64,000 bases of DNA from Nitratireductor sp. (GCA_020637805.1 JACKJU010000015.1:10953-74952), one strand, 5' to 3'; counted from the stretch's first letter, positions 8,886-17,714 are shown. A program made the numbers and translations. Notes: generated by a model from the letters alone, not told the origin.

Positions 8886-9302
8886 TCAGCCGGAAGCCAG
8901 GGCGATCAGCGACGCCGCCACCGCCAGACCGGCAACAGCGAGCGGCGGACGCCACGGCGTCCTAACACCTGTCGCTCTTTCGGTCCTGTAGGCAACAAGT
9001 ATGGTCGGCAATGCTGCAACAAGTGCGATTGCCGGAATGCCGAACAGGTTGAGATTGGTTCCCGGCGCAAACCAGGCAATCGATGCCACGGCCACCGCAG
9101 TGGCACAAAATGCACCACCCATTGCACGGTAGAGCGCGGTCAGAACCTTCAGGACACCATCGGCAATGACAGTATCGCCGCCATTACCGCTGATGATCCG
9201 GCGATGATAGTCCGCGGGCACGGGGCCGAACAGGTACTTCGCCGACAGCAGTAAAACGGCTGCTGCCACGACAAGCTGAAGTGCCATCGGCAAATAGGTC
9301 AT
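8886..9302 (-). CDS. Conserved small membrane protein, unknown function
   Basis: A 138-residue protein with about four hydrophobic segments (residues 5-23, 57-77, 85-103 and 117-137). The start MTYLPMALQ at 9302 has a GGAGAG ribosome binding site. It sits between trmD and rplS on the same strand, where these two genes are often adjacent, so it looks like an insertion in a conserved block. No motif identifies its function. Confidence 0.72.
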   Translation of the reverse strand: MTYLPMALQLVVAAAVLLLSAKYLFGPVPADYHRRIISGNGGDTVIADGVLKVLTALYRAMGGAFCATAVAVASIAWFAPGTNLNLFGIPAIALVAALPTILVAYRTERATGVRTPWRPPLAVAGLAVAASLIALASG

Positions 9303-9387
9303 TCGGGCTCTCCTCCCGTTTTCACCCCGCCTGCCACGATACACGGTCTAAGAGCGGGCTTCTACAGGCAAACCTGACTTGACCCGT

Positions 9388-10071
9388 TCAATCACGCTTC
9401 TCCAGAAGGTCCGGCCGCCTTTCCCCAGTTAGCGCTTCCGCCTGATCACGCCGCCACCTGTCAACCTTGCCGTGATCGCCCGAGGTCAGTACTTCGGGGA
9501 TTGTCCGGCCTTCCCACTCTGCGGGGCGTGTGTAGTGGGGGTGTTCCAGCAGCCCTGTCTCGAAACTCTCGTGTTCGCCGGATTCGGCATTGCCCATGAC
9601 GCCGGGCAGGACACGGACAACTGCGTCAAGCAGTGTCAGGGCAGCCGGTTCGCCACCTGAGAGAATATAGTCGCCGATCGAAACCTCGATCAGTTTCCTG
9701 CCCTCGATCACCCGTTCGTCCACGCCCTCGAACCTGCCGCAGACAATGACAACCCCCTCGCCTGCTGCCAGCTCTCGCACCTGTTGCTGGGTCAGCGGCT
9801 TGCCGCGCGGGCTCATCAGCAGGCGCGGCCTCTCGTCTTCACCGACCGTATCGATGGCATCGGCCAAAACGTCGGCACGCAATACCATGCCTGCCCCGCC
9901 GCCGGAGGGAGTGTCGTCGACCGCTCTGTGTTTGCCCCGCCCGAATTCACGCAACTGCACGGTATCGAGCGCCCATCGCCCTTCCTCAAGTGCCTTGCCT
10001 GCAAGCGAATGTCCCAGATGCCCCGGAAACATCTCGGGATAGAGCGTTATGACCGTGGCTCTAAAGGCCAT
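9388..10071 (-). CDS. trmD: tRNA (guanine-N1-)-methyltransferase
   Basis: A 227-residue SPOUT methyltransferase that makes m1G37 in tRNAs. Family motifs visible are ATVITLYPEMFPG at the N-terminus, SGGGAGMVLRAD, MSPRGKPLTQQQ, CGRFEGVDERVIE and SIGDYILSGGE, the trefoil-knot SAM site. The ATG at 10071 lies four bases after the rimM stop, indicating coupling. The same frame stays open to 10266 inside rimM, but that part is a shadow. Confidence 0.96.
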   Translation of the reverse strand: MAFRATVITLYPEMFPGHLGHSLAGKALEEGRWALDTVQLREFGRGKHRAVDDTPSGGGAGMVLRADVLADAIDTVGEDERPRLLMSPRGKPLTQQQVRELAAGEGVVIVCGRFEGVDERVIEGRKLIEVSIGDYILSGGEPAALTLLDAVVRVLPGVMGNAESGEHESFETGLLEHPHYTRPAEWEGRTIPEVLTSGDHGKVDRWRRDQAEALTGERRPDLLEKRD

Positions 10072-10075
10072 GGCA

Positions 10076-10603
10076 CTACTCCTCTTCCCGCTCGCTGGTC
10101 TCGGCAGGGGGGACGATGACGATACGTCCAGCCGGGATATCGATCTCGGGGAAGGTCTCGCGGGTAAACGCATACATGGCCGCCGGCCCGGATACGGGCT
10201 TGATCTCGATGATGTCACCGGCGCCGAAATCGTGGACGGCCCTGACAGAACCGAATTCATCGCCATCGGCGGTCACAACGGCAAGACCGATCAGGTCCGC
10301 CATGTAGAACTCGTCCTCGTCTTCCGGGTCGGGCAGCACCGAACGGTCCACGAACAGTTCCACCCCGTTCAGGGCCTCGGCAGCTTCGCGCGTGGTCACG
10401 CCAGCAAACTTCACGACTGCCATGTTCTTCTGCAGCCGCGCCTCGAGAACCTCAAAGCTCCGCCCCGCGGTATCGGACAACGGGCCATAGTCGCAAAACC
10501 CCAGCGGATCTTCCGTGTAGGGCTTCACGCGGATTTCGCCGCGCACGCCATGCGGCGCGCCGATCACGGCAAGGAGTACTGGATTTTCGGGCTTGGCGGT
10601 CAT
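10076..10603 (-). CDS. rimM: Ribosome maturation factor RimM
   Basis: A 175-residue protein. The N-terminal RimM domain contains GAPHGVRGEIRVKPYTEDP, and a PRC-barrel domain follows (YMADLIGLAVVTADGDEFGSV, then FGAGDIIEI). It assists 30S head assembly around uS19. It lies between rpsP and trmD in the usual order, but a terminator hairpin separates it from rpsP. The C-terminus is acidic (ETSEREEE). Confidence 0.95.
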   Translation of the reverse strand: MTAKPENPVLLAVIGAPHGVRGEIRVKPYTEDPLGFCDYGPLSDTAGRSFEVLEARLQKNMAVVKFAGVTTREAAEALNGVELFVDRSVLPDPEDEDEFYMADLIGLAVVTADGDEFGSVRAVHDFGAGDIIEIKPVSGPAAMYAFTRETFPEIDIPAGRIVIVPPAETSEREEE

Positions 10604-10640
10604 GATGCGGTATTGGCGTCAAATTCAGGGCAAGTAAAGA

Positions 10641-10668
10641 CAAAAAGGCGGGCCACAGGACCCGCCTT
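10641..10668 (-). terminator. Hairpin terminator or attenuator between rpsP and rimM
   Basis: On the minus strand, GGCGGGTCCTGTGGCCCGCC is followed by TTTTTG. The position is inside the translation-gene operon, after the rpsP stop and 38 bases before the rimM start. Read-through probably sets the lower expression of rimM and trmD relative to S16. Confidence 0.82.
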
Positions 10669-10694
10669 CATGCAATGAATGAATACCGGACGAG

Positions 10695-11141
10695 TTACTC
10701 GGCCTTGGCTTCCTCTTCAGCCGGTGCTTCCGCAGCGGCTTCCTCTGCCGGAGCTTCGGCAGCAGCCTTTGCTGCTTCTTCAGCCTCGGCAGCTGCAGCA
10801 GCAGCTTCCTCTTCCTTCTGCTGGGCTTCGGCAATGCGCTCCTGCGCCTTCTTCCCCGGCTGGCCCTTGTTCGGGTTGTTGCGGGCTTCACGCTTCATCA
10901 GGCCTTCAGCGTCAAGGAAACGGGCAACGCGGTCGGTAGCCTGTGCACCCTGTTTCAGCCAATGCTCGGCGCGGTCCTTGTCGAGGACGATGCGTTCGCC
11001 TTCTTTCGGCAGCATCGGATTGTAGGTGCCAATTTTCTCGATGTAGCGGCCATCGCGCGGCGAGCGCTCATCGGCAACGACGATGGAATAGAACGGACGT
11101 TTCTTGGAACCGCCGCGTGCAAGACGAATTTTGGTAGCCAT
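10695..11141 (-). CDS. rpsP: 30S ribosomal protein S16
   Basis: A 148-residue protein. The conserved S16 core occupies residues 1 to about 85 (MATKIRLARGGSKKRPFYSIVVAD in outline, then IGTYNPMLPK and FLDAEGLMKR). A 60-residue Ala/Glu-rich low-complexity tail follows, an extension often seen in Rhizobiales S16. It is in operon with the chorismate mutase gene and ffh upstream and followed by an attenuating hairpin. Confidence 0.97.
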   Translation of the reverse strand: MATKIRLARGGSKKRPFYSIVVADERSPRDGRYIEKIGTYNPMLPKEGERIVLDKDRAEHWLKQGAQATDRVARFLDAEGLMKREARNNPNKGQPGKKAQERIAEAQQKEEEAAAAAAEAEEAAKAAAEAPAEEAAAEAPAEEEAKAE

Positions 11142-11200
11142 GTTTCTTACTCCTTTTGCGCCGGTTCATCCCGGACGCTGGCTTTCAATGAAGGCGCGCG

Positions 11201-11494
11201 TCAGCCGCGTGCCTGTTCGTGGTGCCGGATCACTTCCCTGATGATGAAATTCAGGAGTTTTTCGGCAAAGTCAGGGTCGAGATCCGCTTCTTTCGCAAGC
11301 GACCGCAGGCGCTCGACCTGTTTTTTCTCCCTGTCCGGATCGGCCGGGGGAAGATCGTAATCGGCCTTGAGAACGCCCACCGCCTTGGTAATGCGGAAGC
11401 GTTCGGCCAGAATGTGAATGAGCGCCGCGTCGAGATTGTCGATCGATGCCCGGTAATGCTTGAGCCGCGAGACGGCTTCCTCGTTTCTGCTCAT
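11201..11494 (-). CDS. Chorismate mutase (AroQ type)
   Basis: A 97-residue, all-helical AroQ-fold protein that converts chorismate to prephenate for Phe/Tyr synthesis. The pattern RASIDNLDAALIHILAERFRIT, then K-x-x-x-LPPADPDREKKQVERL, and a final helix ending in IIREVIRHHEQ carries the family's active-site Arg, Lys and Glu/Gln positions. It sits 14 bases downstream of ffh and upstream of rpsP, a linkage common in Rhizobiales. A GGGGGAGAGG ribosome binding site precedes the ATG. There is no fused dehydratase or dehydrogenase domain. Confidence 0.92.
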   Translation of the reverse strand: MSRNEEAVSRLKHYRASIDNLDAALIHILAERFRITKAVGVLKADYDLPPADPDREKKQVERLRSLAKEADLDPDFAEKLLNFIIREVIRHHEQARG

Positions 11495-11508
11495 CCTCTC
11501 CCCCAGCT

Positions 11509-13038
11509 CTATTTCTTTTTCCCGAAGCCCGGCAGGCCCTTGGGCAGGCTGCCGCCCATACCCATTTCGCGGGCCATCCGCTCAAGCTCCTTGGGGTCCA
11601 TCTTTGAAAGATCCGGCATTTGTCCGCCGCCCGGAATTCCACCGCCCATGCCACCTGGAAGGCCCGGCAGTCCGCCACCGCCCATGCCGCCGAGCATCTT
11701 CTGCATCATGCCGCCGCCCATGCCGCCAAAGGGTCCCTTGCCCTTCGACATCTTGCGCATCATGTCGGCCATCTGCTGATGCATCTTCAGGAGCTTGTTG
11801 ATTTCCTGAACCGAGGTGCCCGAACCCGATGCAACGCGCTGCTTGCGCTTGGCGTTCATCATTTTCGGCTTCTTGCGCTCCTCGCGCGTCATGGAAGAGA
11901 TGATTGCCTGCTGACGCTTGAAGATGGAATCGTCGATGCCCGCAGCATCGATCTGCTTCTTCATCTTGCCGATGCCGGGCAGCATTCCCATGATGCCGCC
12001 CATGCCGCCCAGCTTCTGCATCTGGCCAAGCTGGTCGGAAAGGTCGTTCAGGTCGAACTCGCCCTTCTGCATCCGCTTGGCCATCGCGGCTGCCTTCTCG
12101 GCATCGATGGATTCTGCGGCCTTCTCCACGAGCGAAACGACATCGCCCATGCCAAGTATGCGGTCGGCGATGCGCGAGGGATGGAAGTCCTCGAGCGCAT
12201 CCATTTTCTCGCCGGTACCGATCAGCTTGATCGGCTTGCCGGTAACTGCCCGCATGGAGAGAGCGGCACCACCACGGCCATCGCCGTCGATGCGCGTGAG
12301 CACGATGCCGGTGATACCGACACGGCTGTCGAACGAGGTCGCCAGATTGACGGCATCCTGACCTGTCAGGGAGTCGGCAACGAGCAGGATTTCATGCGGG
12401 CCGGCGGCGGACTTGATGTCCGCCATCTCCACCATCAGCGCTTCGTCGATATGCGTGCGGCCGGCAGTATCGAGGATGACGACATCGTAACCGCCGAGTT
12501 TTGCCGCCTGTTGCGCGCGGCTCGCAATTGCGACCGGATCCTGCCCATCGACGATCGGAAGTGTATCAACCCCGGTCTGTACGCCGAGCTGGCGAAGCTG
12601 TTCCTGGGCGGCGGGCCTGCGCGTGTCGAGCGAGGCCATCAGAACCTTCTTGCGGCCCTTCTCGGTGAGCCGCTTGGCAATCTTGGCCGAGGTGGTGGTC
12701 TTGCCCGATCCCTGCAGGCCCACCATCATGATCGAGACCGGCGGAGCCGCATTCAGGTCGATCGATTCGGCATCCGAACCCAGCACGTTGACCAGTTCGT
12801 CGTGAACGATCTTGACGACCATCTGGCCCGGCGTGACCGACTTGACCACTTCCGCGCCAACGGCCTTTTCACGCACCGCTTCGGTGAATTCGCGAACCAC
12901 CTCAAGCGCGACATCTGCCTCGATGAGCGCGCGCCGGACCTCGCGAAGCGCAGCCGACACATCCTTGTCGGAAAGCGCGCCGCGCCTGGTAAGTCCGTCG
13001 AATATGCCGCTCAGGCGGTCTGAAAGCGATTCAAACAC
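11509..13038 (-). CDS. ffh: Signal recognition particle protein Ffh
   Basis: A 509-residue SRP54 GTPase. Visible are the N domain, the G domain with GLQGSGKTT, DTAGR and TRIDGDGRGG, and from about residue 300 a Met-rich M domain that binds signal peptides and 4.5S RNA. The tail is a Gly/Met/Pro-rich repeat (GGMGGGMMQKMLGGMGGGG). Translation starts at a GTG (13036-13038) with an AGAGGAAG site whose upstream end overlaps the terminal CTAG of an intergenic repeat. Its receptor, FtsY, is encoded at 19841-21568. Confidence 0.97.
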   Translation of the reverse strand: MFESLSDRLSGIFDGLTRRGALSDKDVSAALREVRRALIEADVALEVVREFTEAVREKAVGAEVVKSVTPGQMVVKIVHDELVNVLGSDAESIDLNAAPPVSIMMVGLQGSGKTTTSAKIAKRLTEKGRKKVLMASLDTRRPAAQEQLRQLGVQTGVDTLPIVDGQDPVAIASRAQQAAKLGGYDVVILDTAGRTHIDEALMVEMADIKSAAGPHEILLVADSLTGQDAVNLATSFDSRVGITGIVLTRIDGDGRGGAALSMRAVTGKPIKLIGTGEKMDALEDFHPSRIADRILGMGDVVSLVEKAAESIDAEKAAAMAKRMQKGEFDLNDLSDQLGQMQKLGGMGGIMGMLPGIGKMKKQIDAAGIDDSIFKRQQAIISSMTREERKKPKMMNAKRKQRVASGSGTSVQEINKLLKMHQQMADMMRKMSKGKGPFGGMGGGMMQKMLGGMGGGGLPGLPGGMGGGIPGGGQMPDLSKMDPKELERMAREMGMGGSLPKGLPGFGKKK

Positions 13039-13508
13039 TGTTTCTTCCTCTAGATCGTTTCACCTTCAGGTGAAAACGACAGCTTTCGGCAAGCAACTGA
13101 ATTCATCAATGCATTTCGACCTTGCCGTTTACGTCAAGATCGAAATTGCCCCAGCTTGCCGGGTTCTTTCCCTGCAAGATGGTTATCCCGCCAACCTGAA
13201 CCAAACGAACCGTCAGGATTTTCCTGACCAATCGCATCAAAGCCGCAAAGCAAAAATCACCTGAGGGCGCATCGCGCTGTCAGGTGTTGACCTCCGGGTG
13301 CGGACTGTTTCCTTTTCCATGGGGACGGAAGCAGGCCATCATCTAAGCCCCGGTCGGCGGCTTGAATATGGTCTCTGTCACGAGATAGGCGGCATAAACA
13401 GGCAAAAGCCCGCAAAGTCAAGGAAAATGACCAATCCGGGCGGGCGTCGCCCACCCCTGCGTCCCGATGCACGCTTGTCCGGACCGGCCAGACGGCTATC
13501 GTGCCGCC
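13039..13508. other. Divergent intergenic region between ffh and trmO
   Basis: The 470-base gap contains repeat copy 1 (13050-13165) next to ffh. Further right is an imperfect dyad, CACCTGA...TCAGGTG at about 13259-13287, with a GCGC-ATC-GCGC core. Promoters for both genes must lie here. No coding frame is supported. Confidence 0.5.
13050..13165 (+). repeat. Dispersed mosaic intergenic repeat, copy 1
   Basis: It begins with CTAGATCGTTTCACCTTCAG, which contains the hairpin TTCACC-TTCA-GGTGAA, and runs to CGAAATTGCCCCAG and a following GCCGGG. Its first 43 bases match copy 2 (35108) at 40 positions. Its whole length aligns with copy 3 (46857). It abuts the ffh ribosome binding site. Confidence 0.82.
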
Positions 13509-14006
13509 ATGACCGAACATCCATCATCAAACAGTACCACCATCCGCCCGGGAGAAAAGGCCATCGACCACGATGCAAGTCGCGATACCTTTGTCCAGTT
13601 CATCGGCAGGATACACACGCCCTTTCGCGACCGTTCGGACTGCCCACGCCAGGGCGACGTGGAAAACGGCCCGGTTTGCACACTGGAAATAGATCCGGCA
13701 TGGGCCGAAGCGCTGACGGGAATCGGCCACAACGAGCAGCTGGAGGTTCTCTATTGGCTGGACAGGGCGCGGCGCGACCTCGTGGTGCAGAACCCCCGGC
13801 ATGCCAAGGAGCCGGCGGGCACTTTTTCACTGCGCTCGCCGAACAGGCCCAACCCCGTCGGTGTTTCGGTTGTGCAACTGCTCTCGGTTGAGGGCTGCAC
13901 GCTGAAGGTTCGTGGCCTTGACTGTCTCGACGGCACGCCACTGATCGACATCAAGCCGGCACGCTCGTCGTTTCTTTCCAACATCCGGGAAAATGCCCCG
14001 GAATAA
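13509..14006 (+). CDS. trmO: tRNA-Thr(GGU) m6t6A37 methyltransferase TrmO / TsaA family (UPF0066)
   Basis: A 165-residue protein of the YaeB/VirR/TsaA family, which N6-methylates the threonylcarbamoyladenosine at position 37 of tRNA. The family hallmark RSPNRPNPVGVSVV is intact, preceded by FVQFIGRIHTPF and followed by GLDCLDGTPLIDIKPA. The ATG at 13509 is used; an earlier in-frame start at 13467 adds 14 unconserved residues. It is monocistronic and convergent with the acyltransferase gene. Confidence 0.88.
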   Translation: MTEHPSSNSTTIRPGEKAIDHDASRDTFVQFIGRIHTPFRDRSDCPRQGDVENGPVCTLEIDPAWAEALTGIGHNEQLEVLYWLDRARRDLVVQNPRHAKEPAGTFSLRSPNRPNPVGVSVVQLLSVEGCTLKVRGLDCLDGTPLIDIKPARSSFLSNIRENAPE

Positions 14007-14040
14007 CCCCGCGCGCGCGGCGCAAACAGTCTACCCGAGC

Positions 14041-15282
14041 TCAGAATACCTTTCTTGCCAGCAGGTTTCGCAGCCCCACCGGCAAATGCATCCAGAGCTG
14101 CTTTGCAAGCGGACGCAGGGTCGCGAGCCAGAACTCGCAATACAGCCTGCCCCTCAGCGAAACCGGCATCGAGAAATCGGTAACCGTCGCCTGGTTTTCC
14201 GTCCAAGTCATCTTGTAGGGAACGGATGGGATCATGAAATCAACGACCTTCAGCTTTCGCGAGAAACAGGTCTTGATCACTTCGCCCAGATGCAGTTTTC
14301 CGGGGCCAACCGGTTCGTACTCGGGATCCATTGCCGACATGAAGGCATAGTAGCGGCCCTTGTAGACGAACCCCCACTGGTCGGCGATGGGCTTTCCGTC
14401 ATGGACAAGCGACATGGCCAGCACCTCGACACCCTTGACCTTGCCTTGTGCGAATCTGCCGACAAAGCGCCGGAAGTCATCGTCCTGAAAGGCGCGGGAG
14501 GTTATGCCGTTGCGGTCAAGCCAGTCCTGCCTCCCCACGAAGGTACGCTGAACCACCTCGCGCACAAGTTGACCGGAAGAAGCGGCCTCGTGCTCGACCT
14601 CGCCCGTGCGTTCCAGACGATTGATCGAATTGCGCATGTTCTTGCGCGTCTTCGACTTGACCGTCTTGTGGTAGGTTTCGAAATCGGGCCAGTTTGAAAT
14701 TGGCACGTATGGAGAATGGTCGACTTCACCGACCGGATGCGCGATGCCATGGATCACGCGCGCAAGCATGCTGTCGAGGCGCACTTGGCCCAGATGTAGA
14801 AAGTCGGCACCGGAGGTTCGCACGAGTTTCTCGAATGTGGCGGCGAACCTTTCCGGCGCCATGCCCTTCAGGGCCAGCATGTCGGTGTATTGCTGAAACG
14901 GTTCGGCGAGACCGGTAAGAACCTTCAGCCGTTTCACCCGCGACACCTTGAGCGGCAGCAGGCCTGCTATGCGGCCTGAACAACGCCAGACCGCAACCGC
15001 AGGCACGTCCTTGCCCCCGCTTTCCCGCTGCATCTCGATCCAGTTGGCGCACCAGTCGAAGGACTGGAACAATACGGTGTCCCCGCACTCTTCTTCCAGT
15101 TCACGCCATTCGGTTTCCAGGGCCAGGACGGCGTCCATTCCGGTCACCAGTTCGGAATCGAGGCCGGCGCTGGAGAAACGCCAGTATTCGATTACAGGAG
15201 GTGCAGGAGCTTTTACGCCTACAAGTGGTCCGGGAAGGCCCATGGCCTCACCTGCTTCACGCTTGTGAACCGAAATGTTCAT
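14041..15282 (-). CDS. FemAB/CelD-like GNAT acyltransferase, substrate unknown
   Basis: A 413-residue protein with the Acetyltransf_6 layout of the CelD/BcsL family. An N-terminal half carries LETEWRELEEECGDTVLFQSFDWCANWIE in outline and a C-terminal GNAT half carries MRNSINRLERTGEVEH, LVHDGKPIADQWGFVYKGRYY and GKLHLGEVIKTCF. Relatives modify extracellular polysaccharides or peptides. The ATG at 15282 has a GGCGGAAAG site; the alternative ATG at 15312 overlaps the upstream stop but lacks a site. It lies 13 bases after the cupin gene, so the two probably form an operon. No polysaccharide genes adjoin. Confidence 0.75.
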   Translation of the reverse strand: MNISVHKREAGEAMGLPGPLVGVKAPAPPVIEYWRFSSAGLDSELVTGMDAVLALETEWRELEEECGDTVLFQSFDWCANWIEMQRESGGKDVPAVAVWRCSGRIAGLLPLKVSRVKRLKVLTGLAEPFQQYTDMLALKGMAPERFAATFEKLVRTSGADFLHLGQVRLDSMLARVIHGIAHPVGEVDHSPYVPISNWPDFETYHKTVKSKTRKNMRNSINRLERTGEVEHEAASSGQLVREVVQRTFVGRQDWLDRNGITSRAFQDDDFRRFVGRFAQGKVKGVEVLAMSLVHDGKPIADQWGFVYKGRYYAFMSAMDPEYEPVGPGKLHLGEVIKTCFSRKLKVVDFMIPSVPYKMTWTENQATVTDFSMPVSLRGRLYCEFWLATLRPLAKQLWMHLPVGLRNLLARKVF

Positions 15283-15295
15283 CAGCTTTCCGCCT

Positions 15296-16252
15296 TCATT
15301 TGCGAACTTCATAAGGGGTGATGTCCGACACCGAGGACGGAGCCGAAGGGTCCACCTTGAAGTCGATCATGTATGGTTTTTCCGCCTTGCGGTGCAGGCC
15401 GGAAAATTTCACGGCTGCAGCAAGGCCGGTCTTTGCCAACGCAACCGGACCACCTTCCTGGTGCTTGAGGTTGCTGAAACCCGCCTTGCGCAGCATGCCG
15501 TTGGCATAGTGCACCGCGTAGGATGTGCGGATGTCATTGGTGTAGTGCTCGGTGGTGATCGAGACGTTCAGGCAATCCATGTTCTCGACCCGGTGCGGAA
15601 GGTTGAGCGGCCAGTAGAGCATGTAGCCCGGCTCCAGGTCGTAGACGTTGGCGCCGTTGTCGAGTGCCTCGCTGTAGGGCATGTCGGTCTCGTGCAACTC
15701 ACCAAGAATGAGCTTTTCGATTGCCGGCTGCGGCAGATAGGGCGGCTCTGCGGGATAGACCCAGACTCGCTTCTTGCCACGGATCTGCCAGAGCATCTGG
15801 CCCGGCACGTCGGCATGATACGGCACGTAGACGTTCGGCGACGAAATCAGGATGGTCATGATGTGGCGGTAGGTCTTGAGACCGGGCACGCGCATCTCGA
15901 ATTCGCGGAAGATGTCTTCCAGCAGGTCTCCGTATGCGGAATTGGCCTTCTGCGGCGCACGAAGGTTGATCCAGATATCGCCCTTCTGGACGGCATCGAT
16001 CAGTTCCATTCCTGAAAGCCCGCCGAACTCGCCTTCGCGGCGGCGTTTGGGGCCGTCAGCACCGCTGGATCGTGTGTTGACGTGGTAGTCCTGGCGCTCG
16101 ACTGCCTCAAGAAGCTTTGCAAGCGCCTCGTTGGTGAACAGTTCGGACCTGTGCAGATTGTGCCGCATCATCAGCTGTTCACGGCCCCAGCCAGCTGCGT
16201 ATTCCGGTTTCCAGTCAGCCATGATGTGTCCGGTCGTGATATCGCGCATCAT
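15296..16252 (-). CDS. JmjC-like cupin protein, putative Fe(II)/2-oxoglutarate hydroxylase
   Basis: A 318-residue protein with a cupin-8/JmjC-type core. VPYHADVPGQMLWQIRGKKR contains the HxD metal ligands and the downstream lysine region. The distal histidine is in LYWPLNLPHRVEN, about 85 residues later, followed by VSITTEHY. Such proteins hydroxylate protein or peptide side chains. The start MMRDITTG at 16252 has a GGAG site five bases upstream. It precedes the FemAB-like gene in the same operon. The natural substrate is not evident. Confidence 0.72.
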   Translation of the reverse strand: MMRDITTGHIMADWKPEYAAGWGREQLMMRHNLHRSELFTNEALAKLLEAVERQDYHVNTRSSGADGPKRRREGEFGGLSGMELIDAVQKGDIWINLRAPQKANSAYGDLLEDIFREFEMRVPGLKTYRHIMTILISSPNVYVPYHADVPGQMLWQIRGKKRVWVYPAEPPYLPQPAIEKLILGELHETDMPYSEALDNGANVYDLEPGYMLYWPLNLPHRVENMDCLNVSITTEHYTNDIRTSYAVHYANGMLRKAGFSNLKHQEGGPVALAKTGLAAAVKFSGLHRKAEKPYMIDFKVDPSAPSSVSDITPYEVRK

Positions 16253-16563
16253 CGAATCTCCTTGTGATCGACCCAGTTATCCACAATCACGCTGGGTAAA
16301 GCATGAACCGTGCCGACTACCTCCCGTCTACGCGGGAAATCGAAAACCGAACCTTAATTGCGGCATGTTTCGGGCCTGCCGGACGTGATTACCTGCCCGG
16401 ATGGTTAACATTGGTACCAATGCTGTACCGCAATGGGATTGCCGGTGTGTGGGAGCCAATCCTCCCTTCCCGTTTTGGCGCAGTTGGCTCAGTTCATTCG
16501 GCAGACGGAACCTTTTGCCGCCGCAGCCGTTGAATTATCGGTCAACAACAAGGGGATTTACCC
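16253..16563. other. Divergent intergenic region, no gene recognised
   Basis: The 311 bases between the cupin gene and the DUF1328 gene must hold both promoters. A 76-codon frame at 16303-16533 lacks a family resemblance and ends in a composition unlike a protein, so I do not annotate it. Confidence 0.4.
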
Positions 16564-16725
16564 ATGCTCAAGTGGATTCTGATACTTCTGATCGTCGCTG
16601 CGGTCGCCAGCCTTCTCGGCTTCAATTCCATTTCCGGCGCCGCCATGACCGGCGTGAAACTGCTGATCGGCATCCTGCTGATCGTGTTCCTGCTCACGCT
16701 TCTTGGTATTGTCGCCATTGCCTGA
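16564..16725 (+). CDS. DUF1328 family small membrane protein
   Basis: A 53-residue protein starting MLKWILILLIVAAVASLLGF, with two hydrophobic helices (residues 4-20 and 30-52) around a small-residue loop (NSISGAAMTGVK). This is the DUF1328/YtjA pattern of stress-associated inner-membrane peptides. An AAGGGG ribosome binding site lies seven bases before the ATG. A hairpin follows at 16800. Function in this family is not established. Confidence 0.82.
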   Translation: MLKWILILLIVAAVASLLGFNSISGAAMTGVKLLIGILLIVFLLTLLGIVAIA

Positions 16726-16799
16726 CGCATTTGTCAGGCGCTGACACGAAGACCGGCGATGGCAGCCTTTAAACCGCCGGAAAAATCAGCCATATAGAA

Positions 16800-16830
16800 G
16801 CCGCCCGCAACAATTGCGGGCGGTTTGCGT
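16800..16830 (+). terminator. Probable terminator between the DUF1328 gene and dapF
   Basis: CCGCCCGCAA-CAA-TTGCGGGCGG is followed by TTTGCGTTT. The stem is strong and the T tract is interrupted. It ends 15 bases before the dapF start. Confidence 0.72.
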
Positions 16831-16844
16831 TTCAGGCGGCAATC

Positions 16845-17714
16845 ATGGCTCTCGACACACCCTTCGCGAAAATGAATGGCGCAGGCAACGAAATCCTCGT
16901 TGTCGACATTCGCGAGTCAGGCCGTGAATTGTCCGAGGCTGCGGCTCTCGCCCTCGCTGCCAGCGACGCCATACCCTATGACCAGATCATGGAAATCAGG
17001 TCGCCTAAGGTCGCGGGAATGGATGCCGGCATCCGGATCCTGAACAATGACGCTTCGGAATCGGGCGCCTGCGGCAACGGCATGCGCTGTGTAACCGCCT
17101 ATATGAGCGCAAGCGACGGCAGGACCCATTATGATTTCATGACCCGGCGCGGCCCGCTAACCGCCGACATCGGCGAAGGCGGCATGATAACGGTCGACAT
17201 GGGAGAGCCGAAGCTTGGCTGGCAGGACATTCCGCTGGCCGAGGAATTCCACGATACCCGCAAGATCGAATTGCAGATCGGACCGATCGATGCACCGGTG
17301 CTGCATTCCCCCAGCGTCGTCAGCATGGGCAATCCCCACGCCATCTTCTGGGTCAACCGGGATGTCTGGGATTATGATCTCGACCGTTTCGGTCCCCTCC
17401 TGGAAAACCATCCGATCTTTCCCGAAAGGGCCAACATCACCATCGCGCAGGTCGTCGATCCCGCTCACGTGAATATCCGGACGTGGGAACGCGGCGCCGG
17501 GCTCACGCTTGCCTGCGGCTCGGCCTCCTGTGCAACGGTCGTGGCAGCGGCCCGCAAGGGCCTGACCGGGCGAAGGGTGGAGATCACCGCACCGTCGGGC
17601 AAGAAACTCATCGTCGAATGGGCGGACAACAACCATGTCCTGATGACCGGGGAAGCCGAGTTCGAGTTTTCGGGAAAACTCGACCCGGACACCGGCGCGT
17701 TCAGCCGAACCTGA
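16845..17714 (+). CDS. dapF: Diaminopimelate epimerase
   Basis: A 289-residue protein that converts LL- to meso-diaminopimelate for peptidoglycan and lysine. Both catalytic cysteines are visible, in SGACGNGMRC and LACGSASCATVV, together with the N-terminal KMNGAGNE and ERGAGLTLACG context. It begins the plus-strand segment that continues with mtaB, ftsY and yciB, a conserved order in Rhizobiales. Here that order is interrupted by a minus-strand SH3 protein gene. Confidence 0.96.
   Translation: MALDTPFAKMNGAGNEILVVDIRESGRELSEAAALALAASDAIPYDQIMEIRSPKVAGMDAGIRILNNDASESGACGNGMRCVTAYMSASDGRTHYDFMTRRGPLTADIGEGGMITVDMGEPKLGWQDIPLAEEFHDTRKIELQIGPIDAPVLHSPSVVSMGNPHAIFWVNRDVWDYDLDRFGPLLENHPIFPERANITIAQVVDPAHVNIRTWERGAGLTLACGSASCATVVAAARKGLTGRRVEITAPSGKKLIVEWADNNHVLMTGEAEFEFSGKLDPDTGAFSRT

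Noticed and set aside
16303..16533. 76-codon frame between the cupin and DUF1328 genes
   Set aside because: No family resemblance, no clear ribosome binding site, and it occupies the space needed for divergent promoters.
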